Below, one piece after another: positions 10,005-18,898 of a stretch of 64,000 nucleotides of DNA. A program made the translations under genes and the position numbers. Source of the stretch: Bradyrhizobium diazoefficiens (GTDB lineage Bacteria > Pseudomonadota > Alphaproteobacteria > Rhizobiales > Xanthobacteraceae); NCBI RefSeq assembly GCF_016616885.1, contig NZ_CP067102.1, positions 4,678,501-4,742,500 on the forward strand, read 5' to 3'. Position 1 is the first letter of the stretch. Each line of letters opens with the position of its first letter. Below the pieces are notes generated by a model, which saw only the letters and a list, made by a program, of their open reading frames with translations, was not told the origin of the DNA and did no database searches.

Positions 10005-11189
10005 TCAGCGCCGACCGCCGCCCATCCCACCGCCGGGACCACCGAAGCCGCCACCACCCATTCCGCCACCGGGGCCCATCGGCCCACCGGGCGAGCCCAT
10101 GCCGCCGGGGCCTGACGGGCCACTCGGTGCCGTGGGCGCGGAGCCGGGATTGCCACCGGGATTCGATCCAGGCACAGACGGTCCGGCCGGTGGGCTGTTG
10201 CCCGGGCGCGGCGTGCCGCGATCCGGATGCATGATCGAACCGCCGGGCGACTGGCCGGGATGACCGCCGCCGGGCTGCGGCCCGCCCGGTGCTGGGCCGA
10301 TCGCCTGAGTCGACTCGACCTGCAGCCCGCGCGAGCGATCGAACACGCCATTGACGACCATGCGCGCTTCGCCCGCCGCCGGGCCAAAGCGTGAGCTGTC
10401 ACGGGCCATCAAGCCGGAGCCGAGCTGCAGGCTGGAGCCTGAGCGCTGCACATAGGCCTCGATCGAGAGGCGGCTCGCGCCGACGAGATCCGAGAAATCG
10501 TCGATGCGCGTGCGCGCGGCCTGCATCGCGCCCTGGCTCGCGCTGCCCTCGATCTGGACGCGCTGGCCGACCAGCAAGGGATCGACGCCGGCGAGTTTCA
10601 AGGCGCCAATATGCAGCCCGTCGGGTCCGCGCTCGACCAGGCCCGTGACGCGCTCGGCGGCGGCGTGGCGCGGCTCGACGAGGCTTGCAACGATCACACC
10701 ATCGGTCCGGCGCAGGCCGTAGACGGCAACCTGCGTGCCGACGCGAAGCTTGCTGTCCTTGCTGCCCGCGACGATCTTCTGGCCGAGCACAGTCAGTTCA
10801 TTGCCCTTCAGCGATTCGATCGGCCCGGAGACTTCGCTCGCGATCGCGATGTTGCGGGTGACGAGCGTGCCGTCGGCCTGCCGCGTCGCAACCACGCGGG
10901 CGAGCTGGCCGATGCGCAGCGCCTTCGGGCTTGCCGCCTCACCGTCGATCCGCACCGGCACGTCGCTCGCATAGCTGACGCGCTCGCCATTGACGTAGAT
11001 GCTGCCGAAACGCTGGATCACGCCGACGATGCCGGTGCCGCCGATGCCATGATCGTCACCGCGCGTGATTCCGGTGCCGCCGATGCCCTGGTCGGTGCCG
11101 CGCTTGACCTGCGCGCGCGCAATCGCCGTTCCGGCGAGCCAGAATCCGGTCAGCAGCAGACGGCGGGAGATCAGCGGCGGCCGGCTCAT
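10005..11189 (-). CDS. DUF5666 secreted protein with Gly/Pro-rich tail
   Basis: A 394-residue protein with a Tat-like signal (SRRLLLTGFWLAGTAIARA), a short repeat of GIGGTGI motifs at about 35-55, several tandem DUF5666 beta modules (about 60-290), and a Gly/Pro/Met-rich disordered tail. DUF5666 domains are small beta barrels of unknown function found in exported proteins. The start overlaps the stop of the DUF6502 gene by four bases (ATGA), so the two are translationally coupled and form an operon. The role is unknown; a cell-surface or periplasmic location is likely. Confidence 0.8.
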   Translation of the reverse strand: MSRPPLISRRLLLTGFWLAGTAIARAQVKRGTDQGIGGTGITRGDDHGIGGTGIVGVIQRFGSIYVNGERVSYASDVPVRIDGEAASPKALRIGQLARVVATRQADGTLVTRNIAIASEVSGPIESLKGNELTVLGQKIVAGSKDSKLRVGTQVAVYGLRRTDGVIVASLVEPRHAAAERVTGLVERGPDGLHIGALKLAGVDPLLVGQRVQIEGSASQGAMQAARTRIDDFSDLVGASRLSIEAYVQRSGSSLQLGSGLMARDSSRFGPAAGEARMVVNGVFDRSRGLQVESTQAIGPAPGGPQPGGGHPGQSPGGSIMHPDRGTPRPGNSPPAGPSVPGSNPGGNPGSAPTAPSGPSGPGGMGSPGGPMGPGGGMGGGGFGGPGGGMGGGRR

Positions 11190-12076
11190 GACGAGCTGCC
11201 CTCTTTGCCGCCGTCCTTACTGGCTTCCTTGGCCTCGCCCTCCTCATCGGCATCTTCGCTGTAGATGTAGATGCCGAAATTCCAGCGGGCGTCACCGCCC
11301 TTGTCTTTGGCGAGCGCACGGTTGGCCTCGCGGTTGGCAGTCTTCAGCGCATCCATCGCTAGCTCGCGCGAGCGCGCTTCGAGCCGCTTCGCAAGCTTCG
11401 GCGAGATATTGTTGTAATGGACCGCGCGTTCGAGGAAGCGCGGCGCCGGCCCCGATACGTTCTCGGCGGCGGCCGCGATATGGTCGTGCAGATTGCGGCC
11501 GAGATAATGCCATTTGCTGTCATCCGCGCCACTCGGGACGAACGCCGCCTCCACCAGCTCGATCTCGTCGGCCGCGTTGATGGTGACGAGCTGGCGGTCG
11601 ACCCATTCGTCGAGCACCGCACGCGGGCGCACGTCCTTGGTGACGGAGGCCACGAGTTGCTCGAATGACGGCGCATCGCCCTCGGCGGTGCGCGGCAAAG
11701 CCAGCGGCTCGCCCTTCGCGTCGGTGAATTCGGGCGCGGCGAGCCAGCGCGCGATCACCGCGCTCGTCAGCGACAGCGCCGCCGGGGTCTCGTGCACGGG
11801 CGCGCCGGCGCCGCGCAGCCGCGCCACCTCCTTGCGGTGGATGCCGGTAAGAAGGCTGACGCGGCTGTCGGTCTGCTCTTTGCCTTCGAGCGCGAAATCA
11901 TGCTCGGCGACGTTGACGAAGAGCTCGCGGAGCAGCTGCGCCAGGGCCGGAAAGGTCATGCCGCTGCGGATGCAGAGCCGCACGAGCGGTCGCAGCAGCC
12001 GCGCCAGCGGCGCGTGCAGCTTCGCGGCGGCATTCGGCTCTGGAGCCGCCGCTTTGGGCCCGGACTTGGCATTCAT
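11186..12076 (-). CDS. DUF6502 family protein
   Basis: A 296-residue soluble protein recognised as DUF6502 from its N-terminal helical part (LLRPLVRLCIRSGMTFPALAQ, then QTDSRVSLLTGIHRKEV), which reads like a winged-helix or HTH arrangement. No function is established for the family; the HTH-like start suggests a regulator, which is inference. It is the first gene of a two-gene operon with the DUF5666 gene. The start at MNAKSG was preferred over an upstream GTG-type extension that would cover the divergent promoter region. Confidence 0.72.
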   Translation of the reverse strand: MNAKSGPKAAAPEPNAAAKLHAPLARLLRPLVRLCIRSGMTFPALAQLLRELFVNVAEHDFALEGKEQTDSRVSLLTGIHRKEVARLRGAGAPVHETPAALSLTSAVIARWLAAPEFTDAKGEPLALPRTAEGDAPSFEQLVASVTKDVRPRAVLDEWVDRQLVTINAADEIELVEAAFVPSGADDSKWHYLGRNLHDHIAAAAENVSGPAPRFLERAVHYNNISPKLAKRLEARSRELAMDALKTANREANRALAKDKGGDARWNFGIYIYSEDADEEGEAKEASKDGGKEGSSS

Positions 12077-12100
12077 GTCTGAAGTGTACCTGCGCCATCC

Positions 12101-12160
12101 GTGGGACACAATCCCACATTTCTTCAGTTCGCGATTGACGTGGTAAATTTTCCCACATAT
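12101..12160. promoter_or_regulatory. Repeated TGTGGGA sites in divergent intergenic region
   Basis: Between the DUF6502 gene and the polysaccharide operon, a GTGGGA/TCCCAC inverted repeat (12101-12117) continues into CCCACAT, and TCCCACATAT recurs at 12151. On the minus strand this reads as two ATGTGGGA direct repeats about 39 bp apart. Placed just upstream of the DUF6502 start, it could be an operator for that gene or its divergent neighbour. Confidence 0.35.
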
Positions 12161-12202
12161 ACGGAACCCCACTGAGGGCGCGACTTGAAGGGACAAACAC
12201 CC

Positions 12203-12367
12203 ATGGCTGACCGCTTGGTCTGCAATTCCAGTTCACTGCGCGCTGTGCGGTTTCCCGACCGGAGCCGGGCCGGCGCGATCGAGCCGATGCTGCCGGCGCT
12301 GCTGCGCGGCGTGATCTTCATCTTGGTGCTGGCCGCACCGTTCGTCGCAGCACTGCTCGCGGGCTGA
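12203..12367 (+). CDS. Small single-span membrane protein
   Basis: A 54-residue protein with a polar N-terminus and one C-terminal hydrophobic helix (LLRGVIFILVLAAPFVAALLAG). GAAGGGA lies about 10 bases before the ATG. It ends only seven bases before the start of the glycosyltransferase-permease gene, which itself has no convincing ribosome binding site, so this frame may serve as a translational coupler as well as encode a membrane peptide. No family recognised. Confidence 0.55.
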   Translation: MADRLVCNSSSLRAVRFPDRSRAGAIEPMLPALLRGVIFILVLAAPFVAALLAG

Positions 12368-12374
12368 CACCATC

Positions 12375-14303
12375 ATGCATCACACCAGCTCTCCCCCGCG
12401 CCGTCTGTCGGTGCTGCATATCTTCAAGGTCTACTATCCCGACCTGTTCGGCGGCACACTCACGGCGATCCGCGACATCTGCGCCAGCCTGAAGGACACC
12501 TTCGCCTCCGCCGTGCTGACCTGCTCGCAATCGGCCGACCAGCGCGAGATCATCGTCAACGACGTGCCGGTGGAGCGCGTCCGCTCGTTCGGCAATGTGA
12601 TGTCGCTGCCGGCCGCCCCCGCCTATCCCTGGCGGCTGTGGCGAAAGATTGCCGAGCACGATCTGCTGGCGCTGCATGCGCCCTTCCCGCTCGCGGACCT
12701 CGTCTTCGCCCTCGGCTTCGGCCGCAACCGGCCGCTGGTCGTGCACTGGCACGCCGACATCGTCACCCATGCGGGCCTGCGCTGGTTCATCGAGCCCCTG
12801 ATGCGGCGGACGCTGCGCCGCGCCAAGGCGATCATCGTCTCCGATCGCGTGCTGGTCGACGAGACGCCGCTGCTGCGGGAGTTCGAAGACAAATGCCATG
12901 TCGTTCCGTTCGGCATCGACACCAGTGTCTATGACTGGCCGAAGATCGATCCGCACCACGTCAACGATCGCGGCCGCCTCGTGCTCGCCTGCGGCCGGCT
13001 CGTGCCCTACAAGGGCTACGACGTGCTGATCCGCGCCGCCGTCAATCGCAAGTTCGAGGCCTGGATTATCGGCGAAGGTGCCGAGCGGCCCCGGCTCGAG
13101 CAGCTGATCGGCGAGCTTGGCCTCGGCGACCGCGTTCGCCTGCTCGGCTCCGTCAGTGATTGCGAACGCATCAAGCTGATGTGCCTGGCCGACGTCTTCG
13201 TGATGCCGTCCATCACCAGTGCCGAGACGTTCGGCCTCTCCCAGCTCGAGGCCATGGCCGCCGGCCGCCCCGTGGTGAACACCGCACTCGACACGGCGGT
13301 GCCGCGTGTCGCCCGCCACGGCATGGAGGCGATCACTGTGCCGCCGGCCGACGCCGAGAAGCTCGGTGAAGCCATCGATGCACTGATCAGTGATCCCGAG
13401 CGCCGCCGCCGCATGGGGCTTTCGGCCCGGACCCGCGCGGTGAGCCGCTATTCCGCCACCGCCTTCAAGAACGGCATGGAGACAGTCTACCGCAATGCCG
13501 TCGCCGTGCCCTCCCATGAGGCGGCGCCCGTCGCCGAGGCGCCGCAGGCAACGGGTTGGCTGGACAGCTTGCGAATTGCGGCGGCGCTGGCCTGGTCCGA
13601 TATGCGCCACCGCTATGTGCGCTCGCTGCTCGGTCCGTTCTGGATGTCGCTGCAGATGGCGATCGTGGTCGCGGTGCTCGGCTCGGTCATCGGCCAGATG
13701 TCGAATTCCGACACGATGGCGCGGCTGCCGATGCTGGCCCTGTCGATGACGGCCTGGACCTTTCTCAACAGTGTGGTGCTCGATGCGACCACGGCGCTGC
13801 AGAACTCAGCAAGCCTGATCCGAGACCGGGCACTGCCGCCGGTGATCTTCCTTCTGCAGTGCACGTTCCGCCAGGGCCTGTTCGCCCTGCACAATGCCTG
13901 CGTCCCCCTCCTGCTCTGGCTGCTGCTCACGCCGCACGATCTCTCCGGCGCGCTCGCGGCGCTCCCGGGCCTCTCGCTGTTCGTGATCTGCACCTTCGGC
14001 CTCAGCCTCGTCCTCGGCGCGCTGGCGACGCGGTATCGCGACCTCAAGCCGATCATCGAATCCACGCTGATGCTCGCCTTCCTCGCCTCGCCCGTGATCT
14101 GGTCCGCCGACATGATCAATCACCGCTCGACCGTGATGCGGCTCAACCCGCTGACCCATCTGTTCGCGGTGTGGCGCGAGCCGCTGGCCGGCGGCCATGT
14201 CGATGCGACCAGCATCATCTATGTCCTCGTCGCGCTGGCGCTGCTGCTCTGCGCGAGCGTGCTGACGCTGGTCCATCTGCGTAAAGCTGCGTTCTGGATC
14301 TGA
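12375..14303 (+). CDS. GT4 glycosyltransferase fused to ABC-2 polysaccharide export permease
   Basis: A 642-residue fusion. Residues 1 to about 375 form a GT-B glycosyltransferase of family 4, with the usual acceptor-side start (LHIFKVYYPDLFGG) and the nucleotide-sugar motif ETFGLSQLEAMAAGRPVV. After a short linker, residues about 394-642 are an ABC-2 permease of the Wzm/KpsM type, starting at WSDMRHRYVRSLLGPFW, with six hydrophobic segments. It would add a sugar and form the membrane channel for a lipid-linked glycan. The matching ATPase gene starts three bases after its stop. The frame is continuous, so this is a real fusion unless the assembly is wrong. Confidence 0.9.
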   Translation: MHHTSSPPRRLSVLHIFKVYYPDLFGGTLTAIRDICASLKDTFASAVLTCSQSADQREIIVNDVPVERVRSFGNVMSLPAAPAYPWRLWRKIAEHDLLALHAPFPLADLVFALGFGRNRPLVVHWHADIVTHAGLRWFIEPLMRRTLRRAKAIIVSDRVLVDETPLLREFEDKCHVVPFGIDTSVYDWPKIDPHHVNDRGRLVLACGRLVPYKGYDVLIRAAVNRKFEAWIIGEGAERPRLEQLIGELGLGDRVRLLGSVSDCERIKLMCLADVFVMPSITSAETFGLSQLEAMAAGRPVVNTALDTAVPRVARHGMEAITVPPADAEKLGEAIDALISDPERRRRMGLSARTRAVSRYSATAFKNGMETVYRNAVAVPSHEAAPVAEAPQATGWLDSLRIAAALAWSDMRHRYVRSLLGPFWMSLQMAIVVAVLGSVIGQMSNSDTMARLPMLALSMTAWTFLNSVVLDATTALQNSASLIRDRALPPVIFLLQCTFRQGLFALHNACVPLLLWLLLTPHDLSGALAALPGLSLFVICTFGLSLVLGALATRYRDLKPIIESTLMLAFLASPVIWSADMINHRSTVMRLNPLTHLFAVWREPLAGGHVDATSIIYVLVALALLLCASVLTLVHLRKAAFWI

Positions 14304-14306
14304 CCG

Positions 14307-15047
14307 ATGGCCTCGATCACCCTGCGCAATGTCTGTCTCGATTATCCCCTCTACGGCGCCTACGACTTCTCGCTGAAGCGGCGGCTGCTCGGCCACCTCA
14401 TCCGCGAAAAGGGCGAGATGCGGATCATCCGCGCTGTCGACAACGTCACCATCGAAGCCGAAGCCGGTGCGCGCATCGGGCTCGCCGGTCCCAACGGCTC
14501 CGGCAAGTCGACGCTGCTGCGGCTGATCGCAGGCGTCTATCCGCCGAGCAGCGGCTGCGTCGCGATCAGCGGCAATGTCGTGCCCCTGCTCGGCCTCAAT
14601 GCCGGTGTGAATCTCGACTTCATCGCCGAGGACAACATCGCCCTGTTGCTGCGGATCAGCGGCCGCAAGCCGACCCGCACGGTGATCGACGAGATCTGGG
14701 CGTTCACCGAGCTCGAAGAGCGCATGCAGCGGCTGCCGTTGCGGATGTTCTCCTCGGGCATGCTGATGCGCGTGCTGTTTGCGACCGCGACCGCCTTTCC
14801 GGCCGACATCCTCCTGCTCGACGAATGGCTGAGCGTGGTCGACGAGCACTTTGCCGAGAAGGCCGAGCGGCGGCTGCAGAACCTGGTCTCGCAGGCCGCG
14901 ATCGTGATCATCGCCTCGCACGACCAGCCGCTGTTGCGCCGCACCTGCACCAGCATCATCAATCTCGATCACGGCCGCATCGCCTCGACCGTCACGGTCG
15001 AGCCGCCGTCGCCCCTTTCCTTCGAGCTCCGCGAGAAACGCGCATGA
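14307..15047 (+). CDS. ABC transporter ATP-binding protein, polysaccharide export (Wzt/KpsT-like)
   Basis: A 246-residue nucleotide-binding domain. Walker A is GPNGSGKST (61-69), the signature is the FSSGM variant (148-152) seen in polysaccharide exporters, and Walker B is ILLLDE (168-173). The protein lacks the extra C-terminal carbohydrate-binding domain of Wzt proteins that recognise O-antigen, so it resembles the short KpsT type. It should power the permease half of the preceding fusion protein. Its stop overlaps the next start (ATGA). Confidence 0.92.
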   Translation: MASITLRNVCLDYPLYGAYDFSLKRRLLGHLIREKGEMRIIRAVDNVTIEAEAGARIGLAGPNGSGKSTLLRLIAGVYPPSSGCVAISGNVVPLLGLNAGVNLDFIAEDNIALLLRISGRKPTRTVIDEIWAFTELEERMQRLPLRMFSSGMLMRVLFATATAFPADILLLDEWLSVVDEHFAEKAERRLQNLVSQAAIVIIASHDQPLLRRTCTSIINLDHGRIASTVTVEPPSPLSFELREKRA

Positions 15048-16423
15048 AGCAGAACATCCTTGTCGTCTCCGAGGCGCTCGGCGAGCCCAACCACAAGCGC
15101 GGCATCTTCCATTTCACCCGCGAATTGATGCGCTCGCTCGCCGCCGAGGGCCATGACCTCACCCTGCTGGTCGAGACCACGCGGCGCTACCGCAAGCTGC
15201 GCCGGCGCGAGCGCCGCACCAAACTGTTCCCGACGCAGTCGCGCAATATCGAGCTTTTGGCGCTCTATCGGTTCCTCGACGAAATCAATATGAGCGAGCC
15301 GGTGACGCGCAGCGGCCTGCGGCGCACGCTCGACTGGCTCCGCCACAAGGCCACCATGTCGGTGTCGTGGGACTATGTCGCCTGCTTCCTGCGTGCGGTC
15401 GGCCTGCGCGGCCTGCACGCGCGGCTGATCGAGAACAGGACCGCGGCGCTCGAATACATCCCGCCGGATCTGCGCCACCTCGAACTGTTCCGCGACTTCC
15501 AGCTCGAGCCTGGATTCTACAGCTATCAGGACTCCTCGGCCTTCCTGCTGCTGCCGCCGCCGCGGATCGACGCGCGCGACTATGACGTCATCGTCATCGA
15601 CACGCCGACACGGGTGACGGTGAGGCGCAGGCCGGATGCCAAGGTGATCTGCGTCGTGCACGATCTGCTGCCGCTCACCGATCTCAAGCTGAGCGATGTG
15701 GCCACGCGGCTGTTCCTGTCACGGCTACTCACCAGCCTGCGTCAGGCCGACGAGCTCGCCTTCGTTTCAAACTATAGCATGATGCGGTTCAGGGACCTGT
15801 TACCGCAATTTGCGCACCTGCCGGCGCGGGTCGTGTATCCCCGCACCCGGTTCGACGCCCCGGATGTCCTGCACCTCCCAGCCCCGTCGGGGCGTCCGGG
15901 GCGGCCGAGCTTTGTCGTCATCGTCTCGAACGAGCCGCGCAAGAATGTCGCGACCGTCATTCGCGCGTTCCGCAACATCCCCCAGGCCGATCTGGTGGTG
16001 ATCGGCCTGGCCGGCCAGATCAACCGGATGCGCAATCTTCCGCCAAACGTTCGTTTCGCCGGCTATGTCGACGAGCAGGAGAAGGCTGCGCTGATCGCGG
16101 AGGCACATGGGCTGATCATGCCGAGTTTCGCCGAAGGTTTTGGCGTGCCGATCATCGAGGCGCTGGCTGCGAACACGCCGGTGCTCTGCTCCGACATCGC
16201 CGTGTTCCGCGAGGTCGCGGGCGAGCTCGCCGATTATTTCGATCCGTTCGCGACCGAGTCGATCGTGGCCTCCGTCACCCGCGTGATGGCGCGGCAGGAG
16301 GAGTGTCGTGGCCGAATCCGGGCGCGCCGCTCCGAGCTTGCCGAGCGTTTCGGCTACCAGACCCAGGCCCGCGATTTCCTCGGACAATACCTGGCCCCGG
16401 AACGCCTCGTCGCGGCACAATAG
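15044..16423 (+). CDS. GT4 family glycosyltransferase
   Basis: A 459-residue soluble or peripheral GT-B glycosyltransferase. The C-terminal half carries a clear family 4 signature (PSFAEGFGVPIIEALAANTPV), preceded by the nucleotide-binding fold around VIVSNEPRKNVATVIRAF. The N-terminal half (SEALGEPNHKRGIFHFTREL) fits an acceptor-binding domain, with a long Arg-rich insertion at about 45-80. The start is coupled to the ATPase by a four-base overlap. It probably adds a residue to the glycan exported by this operon; donor and acceptor are unknown. Confidence 0.88.
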   Translation: MKQNILVVSEALGEPNHKRGIFHFTRELMRSLAAEGHDLTLLVETTRRYRKLRRRERRTKLFPTQSRNIELLALYRFLDEINMSEPVTRSGLRRTLDWLRHKATMSVSWDYVACFLRAVGLRGLHARLIENRTAALEYIPPDLRHLELFRDFQLEPGFYSYQDSSAFLLLPPPRIDARDYDVIVIDTPTRVTVRRRPDAKVICVVHDLLPLTDLKLSDVATRLFLSRLLTSLRQADELAFVSNYSMMRFRDLLPQFAHLPARVVYPRTRFDAPDVLHLPAPSGRPGRPSFVVIVSNEPRKNVATVIRAFRNIPQADLVVIGLAGQINRMRNLPPNVRFAGYVDEQEKAALIAEAHGLIMPSFAEGFGVPIIEALAANTPVLCSDIAVFREVAGELADYFDPFATESIVASVTRVMARQEECRGRIRARRSELAERFGYQTQARDFLGQYLAPERLVAAQ

Positions 16424-16494
16424 CATGATCGCCGAATCCGCGACGTGCGATCGCCGTTGCCGCAAGCTGAAGGCGAAGGCCGCCGGCCCCCTGA

Positions 16495-17730
16495 CTACTG
16501 GCCGCGTTCGTGACCGACCTCGCCGGTGATGACGTCGCCGAACAGCTCCCACGCCTGCCCGTTGAAGCGCATCAATTGCATCTGCTCGATCGGAAAATAA
16601 TCATCGGCTGAGGTATTGACCATGATGCCGGGCAGCATCAGGTCGGTGTGGAAATTCTTCAGGCTTGCGGCCTGCTTCATGACGTTGTCGCGCGTGAGAT
16701 TATCGCCGCACTGCTTCAGAACCTGCGCCATCGCCTCGGCCTGCACGTATCCGTAGACGTTGTTGGAATTGGCCTTGTCGCCGTCAGGGTAATATTTGTC
16801 CATGAACTCGCGCCATTTGACGATGGCCGGATCCTTGTCCCAGGTCGGATCGGTCGGGTCCTTCAGATAGATGGTCGAGATGATACCCTTGGAATAGTCG
16901 AGGCCGGCAGGCTTCAGGACCGAGGCGACCGAGGTTGCGGTGTTGGCCAGGAAGAATTTCGGCTTCCAGCCGAGTTCGCCTACCTTCCGGATGGCCTGCG
17001 CCGAACCCTTCGGCGCGGCCCATGAGAAGAAGATGTCGGCACCGGAATCGTGCAACGCGACGATCTGCGAGTCGATCGAGGGATCGCTGACCTCATAGGA
17101 TTTGTCGGCGATGATCATGTTGGCCTTGTCGCCGAGTCCGTCCTTCAGGCCCTTGAACTGGTCCTTGCCGGCATCGTCGTTCTGCCAGAACACCGCGATC
17201 TTGCCGTTCGGGAAATTGTCGCGGATGTACTTTGCGTAGATCCGGCCCTCGCTCTGGTAGTTGGGCTGAAAGCCCATGGTCCACGGAAAGTTCTTCGGGT
17301 CCCCGAACTTGGTGCCGCCGGAGGCGACAAATAGCTGCGGCACCTTCTTGGCGTTCATGTATTTCATGATCGCGGAGTTCGAGGGCGTGCCGAGCGCCTG
17401 GAAGATCAACAGCACCTCGTCGCTCTCGACCAGCTTGCGCGCCTGCTCGATCGCCTTCGGCGGTGAATAGGCGTCGTCATAACTGATGAAGTTGACCTTG
17501 CGGCCGTTGATGCCGCCTTGATCGTTGATCATCTTGAAGAATGCGGCCTCGGTCTTGCCGATCACGCCGTAGGACGACGCTGGTCCGCTATAGGGCATGA
17601 TGTTGCCGATCTTGATCTCGGTGTCGCTGGCGCCGGGATCGTATTTCTTTTGTGCCAAGGCCGGTGTCGTGACGAGCACTCCGGCAGCAAGCATGGCGAG
17701 GGCAGCAAGGCTTTTGCGACGACCCGGCAT
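16495..17730 (-). CDS. ABC transporter substrate-binding protein, branched-chain amino acid type
   Basis: A 411-residue periplasmic binding protein of the LivK/type 1 fold. It has a signal peptide (LAALAMLAAGVLVTTPALA, cleaved before QKK) and the family start EIKIGNIMPYSGPASSYG. Such proteins bind amino acids, amides, urea or aromatic acids for a high-affinity ABC importer. No permease or ATPase genes lie next to it, so it is an orphan that must share a transporter elsewhere. The 278-bp region upstream probably contains its promoter. Confidence 0.9.
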   Translation of the reverse strand: MPGRRKSLAALAMLAAGVLVTTPALAQKKYDPGASDTEIKIGNIMPYSGPASSYGVIGKTEAAFFKMINDQGGINGRKVNFISYDDAYSPPKAIEQARKLVESDEVLLIFQALGTPSNSAIMKYMNAKKVPQLFVASGGTKFGDPKNFPWTMGFQPNYQSEGRIYAKYIRDNFPNGKIAVFWQNDDAGKDQFKGLKDGLGDKANMIIADKSYEVSDPSIDSQIVALHDSGADIFFSWAAPKGSAQAIRKVGELGWKPKFFLANTATSVASVLKPAGLDYSKGIISTIYLKDPTDPTWDKDPAIVKWREFMDKYYPDGDKANSNNVYGYVQAEAMAQVLKQCGDNLTRDNVMKQAASLKNFHTDLMLPGIMVNTSADDYFPIEQMQLMRFNGQAWELFGDVITGEVGHERGQ

Positions 17731-18008
17731 CGTTCTCTCCCCTATGTTTTATCGTCTTGTTTTGCGGAGAGTGTCGCAAGGCGGCCGGCGACTGGCAAGC
17801 GGCAGGATTTTCCGCAGAGTGAAACGCTGGCTCAGGAACTTAACCGACGCGCTGCGGCACGGCTGCTCAACCGCACCGGCGACGACCGCCATCATCGCCG
17901 TTGATGCCATCAGTTGAAATGTCGCCGTCCCAAGCGGCGACGAGTCCGTAGGTCAAGGCAGAGTCCGGCGCGATGAAGATTGCCACCGATTTCCGGATCC
18001 GGCGTAAT

Positions 18009-18884
18009 TTAAGACCGCTCGCGTGACCGGGCATCCCAGGCGATATCGGCTACGACCGCCCCGATCACCAGCGCGCCGCCAACGAGCGCATGCACGGCCG
18101 GCACTTCGCGAAAGCCGACCCAGATCCAGAACGCCATCAGCGGCGTCTCCAGCGTGGCGATCAGCGAGGCCTGCCCTGACGGCAACAGCCGCGAGCCGAG
18201 CATGTAGAAGGTCAGGCCGAGCGCGACCTGGAGGCAGCCGAACATTGCGAGGATCGCGAGGTTATGGCCGCTGACATGGGCGACGTCGTGGGCGAACGGC
18301 AGGCTGACGAGGCTGCCGATGAAATTCGACAGAGCGGCGGCCGCGACCATCGACGTCTCGCGATGGCGTCGAACGACGACCGTCATCGCCGAGATGGCGA
18401 GCACCATCAGGCAGCTCAGCGCCACACCGCTGATATCGGCGCCTGCTCGGACGCCGCCAACGGTGATAGCCACGCCGGCAAACGCAACGAGACTCGCGAT
18501 CAGGGTGCGCCATGTCGCGGCTTCGCCAAGCCACAGCCATGCCAGCGCCGCCGCGACGAACGGCTGGGTCGCGATCAGCACCGCGACATTCATGACATCA
18601 GTCATCTGAAGCGCGGGGATGAACGAGATCATGCCGAGCGCGGACAATGACGCCACGAGCAAGCCGCCGCGCCCCGGCACCAGCAATTGCCGCAGCGCGC
18701 CCGGCCCCTGCATCAGGACGAGAAGCACCGAGATCAGGCTGCCGCCGAACAGGCCGCGCCAGAACAGGATGGTCCAGGGGTCGAACGGCAGCAGCCGCGT
18801 GAAAAACGGGGCGGTGCTCCAGGCAATTGCCGCCGCGGTAACGAGGGCAATGCCGAGACCGCGTTCCGAGCGAGGCTGCCCCAT
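18009..18884 (-). CDS. DMT superfamily (EamA) transporter
   Basis: A 291-residue membrane protein with ten predicted helices in two EamA repeats. The first repeat starts GIALVTAAAIAWSTAPFF, and the second has the conserved QVALGLTFYMLGSRLLP and LIATLETPLMAFW parts. It is an inner-membrane exporter or importer of small metabolites; substrate unknown. The start was placed at MGQPRS (18884), with AGGG upstream, because longer frames run into the dehydrogenase gene. It lies 14 bp after that gene on the same strand and is probably cotranscribed. Confidence 0.87.
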   Translation of the reverse strand: MGQPRSERGLGIALVTAAAIAWSTAPFFTRLLPFDPWTILFWRGLFGGSLISVLLVLMQGPGALRQLLVPGRGGLLVASLSALGMISFIPALQMTDVMNVAVLIATQPFVAAALAWLWLGEAATWRTLIASLVAFAGVAITVGGVRAGADISGVALSCLMVLAISAMTVVVRRHRETSMVAAAALSNFIGSLVSLPFAHDVAHVSGHNLAILAMFGCLQVALGLTFYMLGSRLLPSGQASLIATLETPLMAFWIWVGFREVPAVHALVGGALVIGAVVADIAWDARSRERS

Positions 18885-18898
18885 ATCAGAGTGCCCTA

